A stretch of 37,227 nucleotides of DNA. Origin: an uncultured Clostridia bacterium. Its GTDB lineage: Bacteria; Bacillota; Clostridia; Christensenellales; Aristaeellaceae. Positions 1-7,153 of this stretch are shown piece after piece. The position numbers and the translations under genes were made by a program. The first letter of the stretch is position 1; the number at the start of each line of letters is the position of its first letter. The stretch spans positions 1 through 37,227 of the forward strand of contig CAMNLM010000011.1 of NCBI GenBank assembly GCA_946543085.1, written 5' to 3'. The notes under the pieces were generated by a model, which was not told where the DNA came from, ran no database searches, and was given only the letters and a program-made list of their open reading frames with translations.

Positions 1-472
1 TGATCTGCCGCGTGATGCACAGCTCGGCGAAGGCGCGGAAGGAGGAGAGCTTGTCCGCGCGGTAGTCGCGGATCGCCTTGTACAGGCCGATCATGCCCTC
101 CTGCACGATGTCCTCGTGGTCCGCGCCGATGAGGAAATAGCTGCGGGCCTTGGAGCGCACGAAGTTCTTGTACTTGTCCAGCAGGTACTCCACGGCCTCG
201 TCGTTGCCCTCGTGGCACTGCTCCACCACTTCCTCGTCGCTCATGCCGGAAAAGCGCGCGTCAAAGCGGCTGGCGACGCCCGTCTCCCGCGCGCCGTCCT
301 CAGCTTCGCGGAGCGGGATTTCTTCCGCGTCCTCCGCGATTGCGCGGCCGTCTCCCTCTGCGGCGCCGGCTTCCTCCGCCCTGTCCGTCTCCGGCGTCTC
401 CGCCAGCGCTTCGGGGCTGTCCGTCTCCGGGAAGGGATTGTCCGCCCTGTTCGCTCCGTTCGACCAGTCCAT
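1..472 (-). CDS. sigH: RNA polymerase sigma factor SigH (sigma-30), 3' part outside window
   Basis: Sigma-70 family factor that in Bacillus and Clostridia directs early stationary-phase and sporulation genes. The visible 157 residues end inside region 2; the blocks KYKNFVRSKARSYFLIGAD and EDIVQEGMIGLYKAIRDY are near-identical to SigH region 2. The ATG at 472 has an AAAGGAG site six bases upstream. This start gives an acidic, Ala/Glu-rich extension of about 65 residues before the conserved FSGMSDEEVV block; Bacillus SigH has only about 15 residues there. The next in-frame ATG (244) has no ribosome binding site. The gene's 5' 173 bases lie inside the yacP reading frame. Gene order after yacP is the classical one, which supports the name. 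Region 4 is not in the window. Confidence 0.93.
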   Translation of the reverse strand, partial: MDWSNGANRADNPFPETDSPEALAETPETDRAEEAGAAEGDGRAIAEDAEEIPLREAEDGARETGVASRFDARFSGMSDEEVVEQCHEGNDEAVEYLLDKYKNFVRSKARSYFLIGADHEDIVQEGMIGLYKAIRDYRADKLSSFRAFAELCITRQI

Positions 473-1100
473 GCTTTTCTCCTTTGTGATGCGCCTTTGT
501 CTCCGGTCTTTCCGCTATCCCCGTCTTCTCGGACGGAGGAGGCCCGTCCGGCTTCTCTCTCCCGCGCTGATCCGCGTGCTCACCCTCCGCGCCCCGGCCG
601 CGCCGCATCTCCTCCAGCGCGTCCAGCACGTGATTGGGGAGGCGCGCGCCGATGGGGCTGCGCTGGGTGCCGGAGCGGTTTTCCGCGCCGCTGAGGCCGG
701 ACTGCCGCGCCTGGCCCATCTCGCGCAGGAGCTCCCGCGACGTCAGCCGGGTCGCGCCGGTGGAGAGCACCTGCGACTGCTCCAGCCCGTCCGACGTGGC
801 GACGCGCACAGACCGGTAGCGCGGGGTTTCGGCGACCAGGCGCTCGATGTAGCTGTCGGCGGTCTCCGCGTGCCGGGTGAACACGGTGGTCACCCCGCCG
901 TGCACCTCCTCGGAGCGTAGCTTGCGGTCGGACAGATACCCGTCGAAGACGAGCACGATCTCCTCGCCCGCGTACCCGGCGAAATCCTCCAGGCGGCGGG
1001 CCAGCTGGTCGCGGCTCTCGTCCATCGTCCAGGCCCTGTCCTTCGCTTCCTTCCACGCGCCGATGACGTTGTAGCCGTCGACGATCAGCAGGGGTTTCAT
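300..1100 (-). CDS. yacP: NYN-domain ribosome-associated endoribonuclease (Rae1/YacP family)
   Basis: PIN/NYN-fold RNase; Bacillus Rae1 (YacP) cleaves mRNA in the ribosomal A site. The acidic residues expected for this fold are visible: Asp8 in LLIVDGYNVIGAW, Asp53 in LVFDGY, Asp82 in ETADSYIERL and Asp104 in ATSDGLEQ. The helical SRELLREMG block and the closing HVLDALEEMRRGR segment match the end of Bacillus YacP (170 residues). Here the frame continues to 266 residues with a basic, Arg/Gly-rich tail whose last 173 bases overlap the start of sigH in another frame. The start overlaps the rlmB stop (ATGA), implying translational coupling. The core is certain; whether the long tail is biologically meaningful is not. 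Confidence 0.88.
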   Translation of the reverse strand: MKPLLIVDGYNVIGAWKEAKDRAWTMDESRDQLARRLEDFAGYAGEEIVLVFDGYLSDRKLRSEEVHGGVTTVFTRHAETADSYIERLVAETPRYRSVRVATSDGLEQSQVLSTGATRLTSRELLREMGQARQSGLSGAENRSGTQRSPIGARLPNHVLDALEEMRRGRGAEGEHADQRGREKPDGPPPSEKTGIAERPETKAHHKGEKHGLVERSEQGGQSLPGDGQPRSAGGDAGDGQGGGSRRRRGRRPRNRGGRGRNPAPRS

Positions 1101-2326
1101 GCCCGCCTGCCCGAGAGCACCCTGTACATCACGACGCCCGCCGCGACGCTCGCGTTCAGGCTGTCGATGACGCCCTTCATGGGCAGGGACACCCGATGGT
1201 CGCACTTCTCCAGGGTGAGACGGCTGATGCCCTCGCCCTCGCTGCCGACGACCAGGGCGACGCCGCCCCGGAAATCGACCTTTTCGTAATCCTCGCCGTC
1301 CATCGTGACGGCATAGACCCACACGCCGCGCTTCTTCAGCTCGTCGATCTCGCGGTTGAGGTTGGTCACGCGGGCCACGCGCATGTGCTCGATGGCGCCG
1401 GCGGACGCCTTCACGGCGGCGGGGGTCAGGCCCACGCCGCGGCGCTCGCGGACGATGACGCCGTGCGCGCCGACGCACTCCGCCGAGCGGATCACAGCGC
1501 CGAGGTTCTGCGGATCGGTCACGCCGTCCAGGATGACAAGGAAGGGATCCTCGCCCTTCTGCGCGGCGTCGTCCAGCATCTCCTCGACCGTGGAATAGCT
1601 GTAGGCGGAGACGAAGGCCACCATGCCCTGGTGGTGGGGCGTGATCTCGTCCAGGCGGCTCTTCTCGACCTCCTGCACGGGCACATGGGCCTCCTTGGCC
1701 ATCTGCACGATCTGCCGCGCGGAGCCGGACAGCTCGCCGCGCACAACCAGCAGCTTCTCGATGTCGCGGCCGCTCTTGAGAGCCTCGCGGATCGGGTTGC
1801 GGCCGGAGAGCAGGTTCTCGGGCACCTCGTTCACGGGCTGATGCGCAGGCGCGGCCTCGGCCACATGCTCGAAGTCGAGGTAGCTCTTCTGCGGCTTCTC
1901 GCTCTCGAAGCCGGCCTCGGCGCGGGGACGGCGGTTTTCGCGGTTTTCGCGGTTTTCGCGGTTCTCACGAAAATCGCGGGAATCACGGCGATCCCGGTTG
2001 CCGTAGGAGCGGCCCTCGCCGTACGGCTTGCGGCCCTCCTCGGAGCGGTAGCCGCCGCGGCCGCTGTTGGAGCGGTGCTCGCCGTAGCCGTTGGTTCTGC
2101 GCTCGCCGTAGCCGGACTTGCGGTCGCTGGGACCGGCGTAGCCGCCGGGCTTGCGGTCATAACCGCGCTGCGGGCGGCCGGTGCGGAAGGGGGTATCCTG
2201 GTCCGCGTCCGGGCCAAAGCGGCGGCGCGGCGCGTCGGAATAGCGGCTGCCCTCCTCCTCCCAGGAGGAGCGGGCGGGGTTCACGGGCCTGCGGCCCTTG
2301 TTTTTCGGCTGATCATAGAATGCCAT
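1097..2326 (-). CDS. rlmB: 23S rRNA 2'-O-methyltransferase RlmB (TrmH/SpoU family)
   Basis: SAM-dependent SPOUT methyltransferase that in E. coli methylates G2251 of 23S rRNA. Of 409 residues, about 1-170 are a disordered Arg/Gly/Tyr/Glu-rich extension with four ENR repeats (residues 121-132). The substrate-binding domain follows (NLLSGRNPIREALKSGRDIE, about 171-245), then the SpoU domain with motif 1 LDGVTDPQNLGAVIRSAE (267-283), motif 2 VVGSEGEGISRL (359-370) and motif 3 LPMKGVIDSLNASVAAG (381-397), which form the knotted cofactor site. A GGAG site lies 12 bases before the ATG at 2326. The stop overlaps the yacP start. The basic N-terminal extension may help RNA binding (inference). Confidence 0.93.
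   Translation of the reverse strand: MAFYDQPKNKGRRPVNPARSSWEEEGSRYSDAPRRRFGPDADQDTPFRTGRPQRGYDRKPGGYAGPSDRKSGYGERRTNGYGEHRSNSGRGGYRSEEGRKPYGEGRSYGNRDRRDSRDFRENRENRENRENRRPRAEAGFESEKPQKSYLDFEHVAEAAPAHQPVNEVPENLLSGRNPIREALKSGRDIEKLLVVRGELSGSARQIVQMAKEAHVPVQEVEKSRLDEITPHHQGMVAFVSAYSYSTVEEMLDDAAQKGEDPFLVILDGVTDPQNLGAVIRSAECVGAHGVIVRERRGVGLTPAAVKASAGAIEHMRVARVTNLNREIDELKKRGVWVYAVTMDGEDYEKVDFRGGVALVVGSEGEGISRLTLEKCDHRVSLPMKGVIDSLNASVAAGVVMYRVLSGRRA
1931..1966. repeat. 9-nt tandem repeat (four units) inside rlmB
   Basis: Four head-to-tail copies of gcggttttc (the last is gcggttctc). On the coding strand each encodes Glu-Asn-Arg within the disordered N-terminal part of RlmB. Being a multiple of three, copy-number change would keep the frame. 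Confidence 0.9.
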
Positions 2327-2450
2327 GGCAGTGTTTTTCTCCTTTTTATACAGGTGGGTGGATGTGGATGGTGATGTGTGGGAACGGTTTCGCGCCGAAG
2401 CGCTGTTTTTTTCAAGCGGCGGCGGGGCCGCCTTTTCTCCGGTGAAGGCT

Positions 2451-3197
2451 TTATGCCTGACCGCGCTTCAGCTCTTCCAGCAGCCGCTTCCGCGCCTCGC
2501 GGATCTCCTTCGCGCGGCCGCAGCTTTTTTCGCCCTCGGGACAGGCGCCGCGCAGGCAGCCGGGGCCGCTGTCGGCGAAGAGCGTCGGGGCCACCTCGAG
2601 GCACAGGCGGTGCATCTGCGTGGCGACCGAGCGGATCTCCCACTGGGCGCGGCTGCACATCCGCAGCGAGAAGAAGTGCCGCAGCTCGCGGACGTTCATG
2701 GTGACGAGCATGCGCGTCTCACACGCGCCGGGCAGCACGAAGCGCGCGTCCTCGTTGCCGCCCTCGCCCGCGCCGAGCTTCTCCTGCCAGCCGGTGTACC
2801 AGGCGTGCAGCTGATCCATCTGCGCCTCGTATTCCCTCACGGCCTCCTCGCCCAGATTGCGGATGGCCGGCGGCACAATATAATTGAAGCCCGAGGCGTA
2901 GGACACATAGCGCTGGCTCTGCACCGAAAAGCTCGCCAGGCGGTGGCGCGTCATCTGCGCCAGGAAGACGCGGCTGACGCCCTCGATGCCAAAGGTGAAG
3001 GATGCGTGCTCGAACACGGACTCATGGCCCATGCTCAGCAGGCGCTCCACAAACGCGGTCTGGTCTTTGGCGCTGACGCGCTGGAGCAGGTCGTCCACGT
3101 TCGCGCGGGAATAGCACAGCCGCGCGCCGAGGGCGACGGTCTCCTCGGGGGACAGGGTGTGGCGGATCAGCGCCACCTTCGGGGTTACTGCGGGCAT
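2451..3197 (-). CDS. thyX: FAD-dependent thymidylate synthase ThyX
   Basis: Makes dTMP from dUMP using methylene-tetrahydrofolate, FAD and NADPH; unlike ThyA it releases tetrahydrofolate. The family signature RHRX7S is present as RHRLASFSVQS (residues 84-94), preceded by HESVFEHASFTF and followed by SQRYVSY. The C-terminal half has the NVRELRHFFSLRM block and a Cys-rich tail (GPGCLRGACPEGEKSCG), which I believe is common in clostridial ThyX. Length is 248 residues. The ATG at 3197 is preceded by AGGAGGAGG and overlaps the end of mrnC by 13 bases, so both are in one operon. Confidence 0.95.
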   Translation of the reverse strand: MPAVTPKVALIRHTLSPEETVALGARLCYSRANVDDLLQRVSAKDQTAFVERLLSMGHESVFEHASFTFGIEGVSRVFLAQMTRHRLASFSVQSQRYVSYASGFNYIVPPAIRNLGEEAVREYEAQMDQLHAWYTGWQEKLGAGEGGNEDARFVLPGACETRMLVTMNVRELRHFFSLRMCSRAQWEIRSVATQMHRLCLEVAPTLFADSGPGCLRGACPEGEKSCGRAKEIREARKRLLEELKRGQA

Positions 3198-3580
3198 GGG
3201 GTTTCCTCCTCCTGACTCAGGCGGAACAGCCGCAGCAGGCGCTCCTCCTGTCCGGTGACGTACAGATAGCCGATCAGCGCTTCCAGGGCGGTCGCGGCGG
3301 CGTAATCCGCGGGATCCTGGTTTTTGGGCGCGTGGTGCCTGGGGTGGGCGTTGCGGCCCCGATGGACGATGGCGGCCTCCTCCGGTGTCAGCTCGGCCTT
3401 CACCCGGCGCAGCGCCCGGTGCTGGGCGGCGGCGTTGACGAGGCTGACGGCCTGCTGGTGCATGTGGCGGACATTGAGCCCCTGCCACAGCTGCCGGCTG
3501 CGGATCAGCAGATCCCACACCGTGTCCCCGATATAGGCCAGCTGCAGCGGAGACAGCAGCCGCGCCCGCTCTTCGGCCAT
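3185..3580 (-). CDS. mrnC: Mini-ribonuclease III
   Basis: RNase III catalytic domain without a dsRNA-binding domain; in Bacillus it matures the 3' and 5' ends of 23S rRNA. The protein is 131 residues from the ATG at 3580. It has the mini-III blocks LAYIGDTVWDLLIRSR (catalytic Asp in the IGDTV motif), GRNAHPRHHAPKN and DYAAATALEALIGYLYVTG. The ATG at 3580 was preferred because GAGG lies eight bases upstream; an in-frame ATG at 3607 has its Shine-Dalgarno-like run almost touching it. First gene of the mrnC-thyX-rlmB-yacP-sigH run; in Bacillus mrnC also precedes rlmB. Confidence 0.92.
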   Translation of the reverse strand: MAEERARLLSPLQLAYIGDTVWDLLIRSRQLWQGLNVRHMHQQAVSLVNAAAQHRALRRVKAELTPEEAAIVHRGRNAHPRHHAPKNQDPADYAAATALEALIGYLYVTGQEERLLRLFRLSQEEETPCPQ

Positions 3581-3634
3581 CGGCGTTTCCTCGCGAAGCA
3601 CCCGCATTCCCCCTTTGACGGCTTCAACAGAGTG

Positions 3635-3662
3635 ATTATAGCATAAGATCGCATGAAAACAA
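3635..3662 (-). promoter_or_regulatory. Probable sigma-A promoter of the mrnC operon
   Basis: On the minus strand TTGTTT (3662-3657), a 16-bp spacer, then TATAAT (3640-3635), about 55 bases before the mrnC start. The -10 is perfect and the -35 partial. Confidence 0.55.
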
Positions 3663-3819
3663 GGGAATCGGTCAAGAAAAAAGGGTTATCCTTCTTGCTG
3701 TGCGCGCGGGCCCGGACGGGCGTCTGCCGGGGCCGCGGAGGAGGGGGATGCGTATGAGACTCACTTTCCACATCGGCCCGTTCAGCTTTCCCGAGAATCC
3801 CGAAAATTCCCCGCCCCGC

Positions 3820-3848
3820 TTGACAAGGCCCTTCCTATTTGTTATGCT
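3820..3848 (+). promoter_or_regulatory. Sigma-A promoter of the riboswitch/permease transcript
   Basis: TTGACA (3820-3825), a 17-bp spacer, TATGCT (3843-3848). The consensus -35 and exact spacing place transcription start right before the riboswitch aptamer. Confidence 0.8.
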
Positions 3849-3850
3849 AC

Positions 3851-3949
3851 CGGGCGAAGGGAGTAGCCCGCACGGCTCCGGCCGTGTTCCATAGATCGTC
3901 AGGACGGTGGTTACACCCGGTCTGTGTGAGAAAGCGGCGAGACTTCGCT
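3851..3949 (+). ncRNA. yybP-ykoY family Mn2+ riboswitch aptamer
   Basis: Metal-sensing leader RNA. Outer stem P1 pairs GCGAAG (3854-3859) with CTTCGC (3943-3948). The 5' P1 strand is followed directly by the conserved loop GGAGTAGC (3860-3867), and the 3' strand is preceded by GGCGAGAC (3936-3943), the equivalent of AGCAAGAC in the known aptamers. Between them lie a CACGGC/GCCGTG hairpin (3871-3886) and a CGTCAG segment (3898-3903), also expected. These two loops form the Mn2+ pocket in the family. The CTTCGC strand is shared with the following terminator, so ligand binding should let transcription proceed. Recognition is by motif and topology, not by a covariance model. Confidence 0.85.
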
Positions 3950-3971
3950 GTGTGGGGCGAGGTCTCTTTTT
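3939..3971 (+). terminator. Riboswitch expression platform: intrinsic terminator
   Basis: GAGACTTCGC (3939-3948) pairs with GCGAGGTCTC (3957-3966) in a 10-bp stem with one G-U pair and an 8-nt loop, followed by five T. The 5' arm contains the 3' strand of aptamer P1, so aptamer and terminator exclude each other: an ON switch in the presence of metal. Confidence 0.85.
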
Positions 3972-4012
3972 CTTCGCCTTCTTCCCCGAAAGCGCCAAAG
4001 GAGGTTTTTCCG

Positions 4013-5305
4013 TTGAACCTGAAAACCCTGGCCATTATCCTGTTCGTCGTGCTGTACGCGCTGATGGTCGCCCTGCCCAAGCGCCGGGTGTGGGTCGCGC
4101 TTGGCGCGGCGTGCATCAGCGTCATCGCGGGGATCCTGCCCGTGGGGCGCGTGCCGCACGTCATCAACTGGAACGTGCTGCTGATGATCTCCGGCACGAT
4201 GATCGTCGTGGACTACTTCATCGAGTCCAAAATGCCCAACCGCATCGCGGACGTGCTGCTGGATAAATCCAAGAACGTGAAGTGGGTCACCATCCTCATG
4301 TCCCTGTTCGCGGGCATCATCTCCGCCTTCATCGACAACGTGGCGACGGTGCTCATGGTCGCGCCGGTGGCCCTGGCCATCTGCAAGCAGCTGAAGATCT
4401 CGCCCGTGGCGATGATCCTGGCCATCGCCGTCAGCTCCAACCTGCAGGGCGCGGCGACCCTGGTGGGCGACACCACGTCCATCATGCTCGGCGGTTACGC
4501 GGACATGAACTTCATCGAGTTCTTCTGGATGAACGGCCGTCCCGGCATCTTCTTCGCGGTGGAGCTGGGCGCGCTGGCGACCGTGCCCGTGCTGATGTTC
4601 CTCTTCCGCAAGGACACCCAGCCCGTCAAGGCCGGCGCGCGCACCGAGGTGAAGGGCATCATGCCCACCGTGATGCTCTGCCTGGTCGTGCTGCTGCTGA
4701 TCATCGCGTCCTTCCTGCCCTGGGGCATCGTGCTGCCGGACGGCGCGGAAATCACCAACGGCGTCATCTGCGCGGCCCTGGCCGTGCTGACCGTTCTCCT
4801 CGACGGCCTCACCAGGCATGACTGGAGCGGCGCAAAGCGCTCCCTCTCCGCCCTGGACTGGGAGACCCTGCTGCTGCTCGCGTCCCTCTTCTGCGTCATC
4901 GCGGGCCTGACCGAGGTCGGCGTCATCGAGGACATGGCCGGCTGGATCACCAAAACCGGCGGCAACAACCTCTTCCTGCTCTATACCGTGGTGGTCTGGG
5001 GCAGCGTGCTGATCTCCGCCTTCGTGGACAACATCCCCTATGTGGCGACCATGCTGCCCGTGCTGCAGAGCGTCACCGCCATGATGGGCATCGAGCCCTA
5101 CCTGCTGTATTTCGGCCTGCTGAGCGGCGCGACCCTGGGCGGCAACCTGACGCCCATCGGCGCCTCCGCAAACATCGCCGCGGTGGGCCTGCTGCGCAAG
5201 CAGGGCGACGAGGTCTCCTTCGGCCAGTTCATGCGCATCGGCGTGCCGCTGACGCTCACCGCCGTCATGGCCGGTTACGTGTACCTCTGGGTCGTCTGGA
5301 GATAA
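4013..5305 (+). CDS. ArsB/NhaD-type (IT superfamily, SLC13-like) ion permease under Mn2+ riboswitch control
   Basis: Polytopic membrane transporter, 430 residues, about 11-12 hydrophobic segments. Two inverted halves each carry a helix with an Asp-Asn pair (ISAFIDNVATVLMVAP and ISAFVDNIPYVATMLP) and a re-entrant Gly-rich loop (LQGAATLVGDTTSIMLGG and GATLGGNLTPIGASANIAA), the layout of the ion transporter superfamily that includes ArsB, NhaD and citrate carriers. The TTG start at 4013 was chosen because AAAGGAGG lies nine bases before it; the open frame extends upstream only through the riboswitch. The leader implies induction by Mn2+, which makes efflux or detoxification of Mn2+ a reasonable hypothesis, but substrate cannot be read from sequence. 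Arsenite, a dicarboxylate or Na+/H+ exchange remain possible. Confidence 0.85.
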   Translation: MNLKTLAIILFVVLYALMVALPKRRVWVALGAACISVIAGILPVGRVPHVINWNVLLMISGTMIVVDYFIESKMPNRIADVLLDKSKNVKWVTILMSLFAGIISAFIDNVATVLMVAPVALAICKQLKISPVAMILAIAVSSNLQGAATLVGDTTSIMLGGYADMNFIEFFWMNGRPGIFFAVELGALATVPVLMFLFRKDTQPVKAGARTEVKGIMPTVMLCLVVLLLIIASFLPWGIVLPDGAEITNGVICAALAVLTVLLDGLTRHDWSGAKRSLSALDWETLLLLASLFCVIAGLTEVGVIEDMAGWITKTGGNNLFLLYTVVVWGSVLISAFVDNIPYVATMLPVLQSVTAMMGIEPYLLYFGLLSGATLGGNLTPIGASANIAAVGLLRKQGDEVSFGQFMRIGVPLTLTAVMAGYVYLWVVWR

Positions 5306-5369
5306 GGCGCATCCGCCTTCCCCCTGCCGGGGAAAGTCCGGGAAAGGGGTTCCTTCTCCAACAAACTTC

Positions 5370-5398
5370 TTGCGAAAATGGCAAAATTGTGCTATGAT
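5370..5398 (+). promoter_or_regulatory. Probable sigma-A promoter of the kinase-like gene
   Basis: TTGCGA (5370-5375), a 17-bp spacer and TATGAT (5393-5398), 57 bases before the ATG. Confidence 0.7.
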
Positions 5399-5455
5399 AT
5401 GACCAGATCGAGGCACTCGCCCTTGTGGCGACCGACAGAAAAGCGAGGGATACGT

Positions 5456-6094
5456 ATGGCAAAAACGATCTCTGTCATCACAATCGGCAGACAGTACGGC
5501 AGCGGCGGCCGCGTCGTGGGACGCGCCCTGGCGGAGAAGCTGGGGATTCCTTATTATGACAAGGAACTGCTCGCGGAGGCCGCGAAGGACAGCGGCATCT
5601 GCCAGGAGCTGTTCGAGGATCACGATGAAAAGCCCACCCGTTCCCTGCTGTTCTCGCTGGTGACCGGCACGTCGCTGCACGGGGACGCGGGCAGCGCGTA
5701 CATGGATATGCCGCTGAACCACAAGATTTTCCTTGCGCAGTTTGACGCCATCCGCCGCATCGCGGGCGAGGGCCCCTGCGTCATCGTGGGCCGCTGCGCG
5801 GACTATGTGCTGCGCGACCAGCCGCACGTGGTCAACGTGTTCATCAAGGCCGACATGGCCCACCGCGTGGCCCGCGCCATCGAGCGCGGCGCGGATCCCG
5901 CCAAGGCGGAGGACGTGGTGCGCAAGGCGGACAAGCAGCGCGCCAGTTACTACAACTATTACGCGACTTCCACCTGGGGCGACGTGAATAACTACGACAT
6001 CTGCCTCGACACGGGCAAGATCGGCTATGCCGGCGCCGTGGATCTCATCTGCAACTATGTGGCGCTGCGCGAGGCCGCGCTGGCGGGGAAGTAA
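5456..6094 (+). CDS. Cytidylate kinase-like family protein
   Basis: P-loop NTPase of the cytidylate-kinase-like group (Pfam Cytidylate_kin2 type), 212 residues. The nucleotide-binding loop is ITIGRQYGSGGRVVGRALA (residues 9-27), followed by LGIPYYDKELLAEAA; later blocks are CVIVGRCADYVLRD and the Arg-rich lid-like helices around HRVARAIERG. These proteins are common and often multicopy in Clostridia; the substrate is not known and CMP kinase activity should not be assumed. The ATG at 5456 has a GAGGGA site. A clear promoter precedes it, so it can be transcribed apart from the permease; the next gene starts five bases after its stop. Confidence 0.85.
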   Translation: MAKTISVITIGRQYGSGGRVVGRALAEKLGIPYYDKELLAEAAKDSGICQELFEDHDEKPTRSLLFSLVTGTSLHGDAGSAYMDMPLNHKIFLAQFDAIRRIAGEGPCVIVGRCADYVLRDQPHVVNVFIKADMAHRVARAIERGADPAKAEDVVRKADKQRASYYNYYATSTWGDVNNYDICLDTGKIGYAGAVDLICNYVALREAALAGK

Positions 6095-6098
6095 AGCG

Positions 6099-6872
6099 AT
6101 GCGCCGTCTCATGAGAGCGTGGGCGCGGAGAACAGGAGGGTGCTTAGCGGCCCTCCTGTTTGCGCTGTGCGTTTGGCCAATGACGCCGGCCCACGCCGAG
6201 CTGAACTGGCCGAAGCCGTCCTCCTCCGGGCAGGAGGCCGCGCAGGCCTACATAGAGCGCGTCAATACCCAGCTCACCATCCAGAAGGCACGGAAGATCA
6301 ATTCGCTTTTCGAGTGCTATCCGTCCTTCGCGAGCCTGGGCATCACCGACAGCGACAACGCCGAAACCCCGGAGCAGACCGAGCTGATCCTGACCATGGC
6401 GAGCGGCTCCCTCGACAAGCTGGAGCTGCACACGGCGGACCTGGAGGCCTTTCCGGTGCTGGCCGCCGCGTGCATTCAGGCCGCCGCGGGCGATTCGCTG
6501 ACCATGCAGGAGGCGCTGAAGGACCCCGCGGCCTATCTCAAGCGCGTGAAGGCCGACAGCACGGACTCCTTCGCGGACAACGTGATGGAGGAGAAGGGCG
6601 ATACCCTCCGCGCCTACTACGCCTACGCCCCGAATCCCTACCATGACGGTGTGCCGTGGATCACGCTGACGCTGATTTTCCCCCGGGAGAGCGGCACGGC
6701 CACCCTCTCGGTGACGCCTGTGCCCGACACGCAGGAGGTCACCCGCCGCATCTCCAACGACGACGGCGACCCGGACTGGGTCGGCTACTACCAGCCCCTC
6801 GGCGAGGAACCGCACCTGGAGATCTTCACGACCCCCACGCCCGAGCCGGACTCGGCGGTCTACGGGTATTGA
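6099..6872 (+). CDS. Secreted protein of unknown function
   Basis: 257 residues, not recognised. The N-terminus has a basic stretch, a hydrophobic core (LAALLFALCVWPM) and a likely signal peptidase I site after AHA near residue 33. The mature part is soluble, mixed helix and strand, with no cysteine pattern or repeats, and ends in a Thr/Pro-rich tail (TTPTPEPDS). It is five bases downstream of the kinase-like gene and is followed by a terminator, so it probably shares that transcript. The ATG at 6099 was chosen for its distance from a GGGGAA stretch; the ATG at 6111 is an alternative. Confidence 0.7.
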   Translation: MRRLMRAWARRTGGCLAALLFALCVWPMTPAHAELNWPKPSSSGQEAAQAYIERVNTQLTIQKARKINSLFECYPSFASLGITDSDNAETPEQTELILTMASGSLDKLELHTADLEAFPVLAAACIQAAAGDSLTMQEALKDPAAYLKRVKADSTDSFADNVMEEKGDTLRAYYAYAPNPYHDGVPWITLTLIFPRESGTATLSVTPVPDTQEVTRRISNDDGDPDWVGYYQPLGEEPHLEIFTTPTPEPDSAVYGY

Positions 6873-6890
6873 CGGAACAGCAGGCCAAGA

Positions 6891-6915
6891 GCCGTCTCAC
6901 GCGAGGCGGCTTTTT
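6891..6915 (+). terminator. Intrinsic terminator
   Basis: GCCGTCTC, loop ACGC, GAGGCGGC (8-bp stem with one G-U pair) followed by five T. Ends the kinase-like/secreted-protein transcript. Confidence 0.85.
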
Positions 6916-7093
6916 CTGCGCGTCCGCGTGAGTGCCGCTTCTTCCGCGGGAGGGCGGGCGCGATTGCCGCGCCCTTGCAAGTCGCCGCGTGCGCTCTTTC
7001 ATCTTTTGCGCGATTTCCGTCCCCAAATCGCTGAAACATTCGCTCACCGTTTGCCGAACATTGTACATCTTTTGCATTTTTCTTTTCTAAAGC

Positions 7094-7122
7094 TTGCAAT
7101 TTCATGTGGGCTGGACTATACT
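7094..7122 (+). promoter_or_regulatory. Sigma-A promoter of the branched-chain amino acid importer
   Basis: TTGCAA (7094-7099), a 17-bp spacer, TATACT (7117-7122), 31 bases before the ATG. The 170 bases before it are C/T-rich and show no gene. Confidence 0.8.
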
Positions 7123-7153
7123 TTGCACATCCTCGAAAGGAGATGGATAGAAT

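Noticed and set aside
1100..1478. Upstream extension of yacP to 1478
   Set aside because: It would lie wholly within rlmB in another frame; the ATG at 1100 overlaps the rlmB stop and matches the conserved YacP N-terminus.
3839..4012. ATG start for the permease at 3839
   Set aside because: This would translate the promoter, riboswitch and terminator; the TTG at 4013 has the AAAGGAGG site and begins the first membrane helix.
5318..5334. TTCCCC/GGGGAA hairpin after the permease
   Set aside because: Six pairs and no T run; too weak to call a terminator.
3911..6112. 733-codon open frame antisense to the permease and kinase-like gene, and similar long antisense frames at 16100-18130, 25527-27650 and 32791-34896
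   Set aside because: They are shadows of GC-rich genes on the other strand: compositions dominated by His, Arg, Val, Gly and Ala, no ribosome binding site, no recognisable domain.
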